From positions 248,001 through 312,000 of the forward strand of contig NZ_JAFCLZ010000006.1 of NCBI RefSeq assembly GCF_018130165.1: a stretch of 64,000 bases of DNA. The letters are read 5' to 3'. The position numbers and the translations under genes are program-made. The notes under the pieces were generated by a model. That model saw only the letters and a program-made list of their open reading frames with translations. It had not been told where the DNA came from and ran no database searches. Position 1 is the first letter of the stretch, and every line of letters starts with the position of its first letter. Below are positions 62,342 to 64,000 of this stretch, one piece after another. Source of the DNA: Bradyrhizobium sp. JYMT SZCCT0180 (GTDB lineage: Bacteria > Pseudomonadota > Alphaproteobacteria > Rhizobiales > Xanthobacteraceae).

Positions 62342-63370
62342 CTAATCAAAAGCGAAGATCCGCTTCCAGTCCTTCTTCATGTCGACTACCGTCCAATTGT
62401 TCACCTTCGCCGCGTCGAGCGCCGCGTCGAGCTTGCCGAAGTGTGAAAGGCGATCGTAGGCATATTCCCGCACCTCGTCGGTGTGATGGACGATCAGACC
62501 GAACCGCGCACCACTGGCGCCGAGCGTCGCCCATTGCAGCATTTCGAGATCGCCATCGGAATTGCCGAAGGCGGCGATCGGACGGCGGCCGATGTGCTCG
62601 TTGATGCCGACCGGTTTTCCGGCCTTGTCGTCGATGAAGTTGATGTCAGGAAGCCGGAAAAGAGTTGGTGCACCGTCCTTCATTTCAAATCGGGTCTTGA
62701 TCGAAGATCCGATCACCTGCTCCGGCGGCACGCCGTAGATCCTTTCGGTCCACGGCCGCATAAACTCAATTCCGCCGCCCGACGCGATGAAGGTCTTAAA
62801 ACCGCTGGCGCGCAGGTAGGCGAGCAGTTCCAGCATTGGCTGGTAGACCAGTTCGGTATAGGGTCGTTTGAAGCGGTGATCGCGCGTCGTCGCGAGCCAG
62901 TCCGAGGAGATTTTTTCGAACTCTGCCGTGGTCATGCCGGCATGTGTTACCGCCACTAGTTCAACCAGTCCTTTCTCGCCTGATGCCGCCAGCGCCTTGA
63001 AATCGTTGTCCAGCACCGCTGCGAACGGCTGCTTGGTCTTCCATTCCGGATGCATAGGCGCCATCGCCTTCACGCGGTCCAGTATGAAGGCCAGTTGCAC
63101 GTACATCGGCTGCTCGACCCAGAGCGTTCCGTCATTGTCGAAGGTCGCGATGCGCTTGTCGGCCGCAACGAAGTCAGGCCCGCCTTGCGTCGTGACGCGC
63201 GCGACGAAGTTGAGGATCGAGGTCTTTGTCGCGCCATCCTTCCAAGACGGCAGCGGGTCGGATGGTGCCTGCGCCGATGCGAAACGAGACGAAGCAGATA
63301 GGATAGGGAGGGTTGCGAGCGAAGTGAGCAGAAATCGACGATCAAGGAGGGGAAACCGAGATGCACTCAT
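62342..63370 (-). CDS. Secreted HAD-family phosphatase
   Basis: The 342-residue protein starts MSASRFPLLDRRFLLTSLAT with a twin-arginine-like signal (DRRFLLTS), cleavage near ASAQ (about 34). HAD motif I is FDNDGTLW with Asp78 and Asp80; motif II is FIASGGG; motif III/IV is IAAFGNSDGDLEML. It is likely a periplasmic phosphatase with a large cap domain. A longer frame to 63412 is not preferred. A 24-base palindrome identical in type to the one before the FIST operon lies 154 bases upstream. Confidence 0.9.
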   Translation of the reverse strand: MSASRFPLLDRRFLLTSLATLPILSASSRFASAQAPSDPLPSWKDGATKTSILNFVARVTTQGGPDFVAADKRIATFDNDGTLWVEQPMYVQLAFILDRVKAMAPMHPEWKTKQPFAAVLDNDFKALAASGEKGLVELVAVTHAGMTTAEFEKISSDWLATTRDHRFKRPYTELVYQPMLELLAYLRASGFKTFIASGGGIEFMRPWTERIYGVPPEQVIGSSIKTRFEMKDGAPTLFRLPDINFIDDKAGKPVGINEHIGRRPIAAFGNSDGDLEMLQWATLGASGARFGLIVHHTDEVREYAYDRLSHFGKLDAALDAAKVNNWTVVDMKKDWKRIFAFD

Positions 63371-63523
63371 GATAAAGGTCCCTTTGGACATTAACGAGGA
63401 CGGTGCCATCACGCGCTAGCCGCTGTTTATCCTATCCGCCAGTTGCCGATTGAGCTTGATGCCTCGCTACAGTTAGCGCTGCCACGGCTTGAGACGGTAC
63501 GTTATGGAAGGAGCCTATTGCGG

Positions 63524-63547
63524 AATATTGGACCCTGGTCCAATATT
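63524..63547. promoter_or_regulatory. 24-base perfect palindrome, candidate operator (site B)
   Basis: Arms AATATTGGACC and GGTCCAATATT are perfect complements around the centre CT. It differs from site A (56924-56947) only in the outermost base of each arm and the centre. It lies in the gap between the leftward HAD gene and the broken gene ending at 63642, so it could serve the HAD gene. Confidence 0.75.
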
Positions 63548-63641
63548 GTACCCCACGCATGCTCATAATACCGCGATTGACCGTGATCTCGGGCGGGACG
63601 TAGATTTAACAACGCGCGAATTGGCAATACGGCGTCGCCGG

Positions 63642-63956
63642 CTATCTCGTCTTCACCCCTACATCCATCTGGAGGCAGGTTTGCAGGCTGACATAGCTCG
63701 GCGTGCCTCCAATGCTCTCCTGGGAGACTCAACTCTTTTTGCTGGATGGGGCAAATTTTGACCATTGGCTTCCGAGCTGCTTCCGGGCCGTCGGTTCATC
63801 GTTGACGCAGGACTTCAGCGATTGGACGTCATTAAGTCCGGCCGTTGCGGCAAGGTCGAGCTTGCAGCTCCGAACAATGTCGAACGTCGGCACCCGATCG
63901 GCGACGGTGACGACAAGTTGCGAGCTCAAGGCGATCATCGAAATTGAAACAGGCAT
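63642..63956 (-). pseudogene. Small secreted protein gene with an in-frame TGA
   Basis: The ATG at 63954-63956 follows GGAGA. The protein has MPVSISMIALSSQLVVTVAD, RVPTFDIVRSCKLDLAATAG and ARKQLGSQWSKFAPSSKKS, then TGA at 63729-63731. Reading through gives VSQESIGGTPSYVSLQTCLQ, ending at the TAG at 63642-63644. In homologues I recall, a cysteine stands where the TGA is, and the GG-x-SYVxLxTCL tail is the family's best-conserved part. So one base change (TGC to TGA) has probably truncated the gene. The product would be a periplasmic protein of unknown role. Confidence 0.7.
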
Positions 63957-64000
63957 TTTCGTATCTCCACTCGATATTGTTTTTCCAACGTGAGCTTTCG

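Noticed and set aside
63729..63731. TGA at a usually cysteine position could be a selenocysteine codon
   Set aside because: No SECIS-like element or sel genes are visible, and nearby genes are also broken; a simple TGC-to-TGA mutation is the better explanation.
1..64000. CRISPR arrays, rRNA genes, intact insertion sequences
   Set aside because: No regularly spaced direct repeats, no rRNA-like sequence and no complete transposase were seen; the repeats present are dispersed palindromes.

Overview
The window looks like chromosomal DNA of a Bradyrhizobium-type alphaproteobacterium (Nitrobacteraceae). The evidence is high GC with strong third-position bias, two rhizobial Porin_2-family porins, Bradyrhizobiaceae-style intergenic repeats, and a backbone of pyrB, pyrC-like, plsY, dprA, topA, rnr, ruvX and gatCAB. 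The genus call rests on recalled protein and repeat families, not on a database search.

Layout. 1-5.8 kb: a serine hydrolase cut by the window edge, a TetR regulator divergent from an MFS transporter with a perfect palindrome between them, an uncharacterised gene, rpmG, and a flavin-dependent monooxygenase. 6-12.4 kb: leftward housekeeping genes topA, rnr, a DUF983 protein, and a NUDIX gene with a frameshift. 12.6-15.8 kb: accessory regulator/redox pairs (HxlR with SDR, AzoR with HxlR). 15.9-21.4 kb: dprA, amidase, plsY, pyrC-like, pyrB. The pyrC-like protein lacks the metal-binding motifs and is probably a non-catalytic partner of PyrB. 21.5-32.1 kb: a D-Ala-D-Ala dipeptidase, an AidB-like acyl-CoA dehydrogenase, a CPBP protease, an AEC transporter, ruvX, a cyclase-family protein, a DUF1963 protein, and a LysR regulator divergent from two nitronate monooxygenase-like genes. 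32.1-36.5 kb: two small unlisted-size ORFs, then gatC-orf-gatA-orf-gatB with tight translational coupling. 36.5-43.4 kb: a 30-residue lysine-rich protein gene, a RIME-like repeat, a membrane-fusion-protein operon, a FAD oxidoreductase and an AI-2E family transporter.

43.5-56.8 kb is accessory and partly decayed: a broken patatin gene, small conserved proteins, a PRC-barrel protein, tRNA-Ser(GCU), and two inverted porin genes that flank an integrase relic and an orphan antitoxin. A NYN-domain nuclease-like gene follows. 57.2-60.3 kb holds the most interesting system: a FIST-domain sensor, a GAF histidine kinase and a single-domain response regulator in one operon. This resembles NosP-type nitric-oxide sensing modules. 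A 24-base palindrome lies upstream of it, and a near-identical palindrome lies upstream of a HAD-phosphatase gene 6.6 kb away. The right end holds a zinc-ribbon protein, the HAD gene, and two broken small secreted-protein genes.

Repeats are abundant. One 48-49 base hairpin element occurs four times, and at least four other palindromic element types occur once each. No CRISPR array, rRNA or intact insertion sequence was seen.
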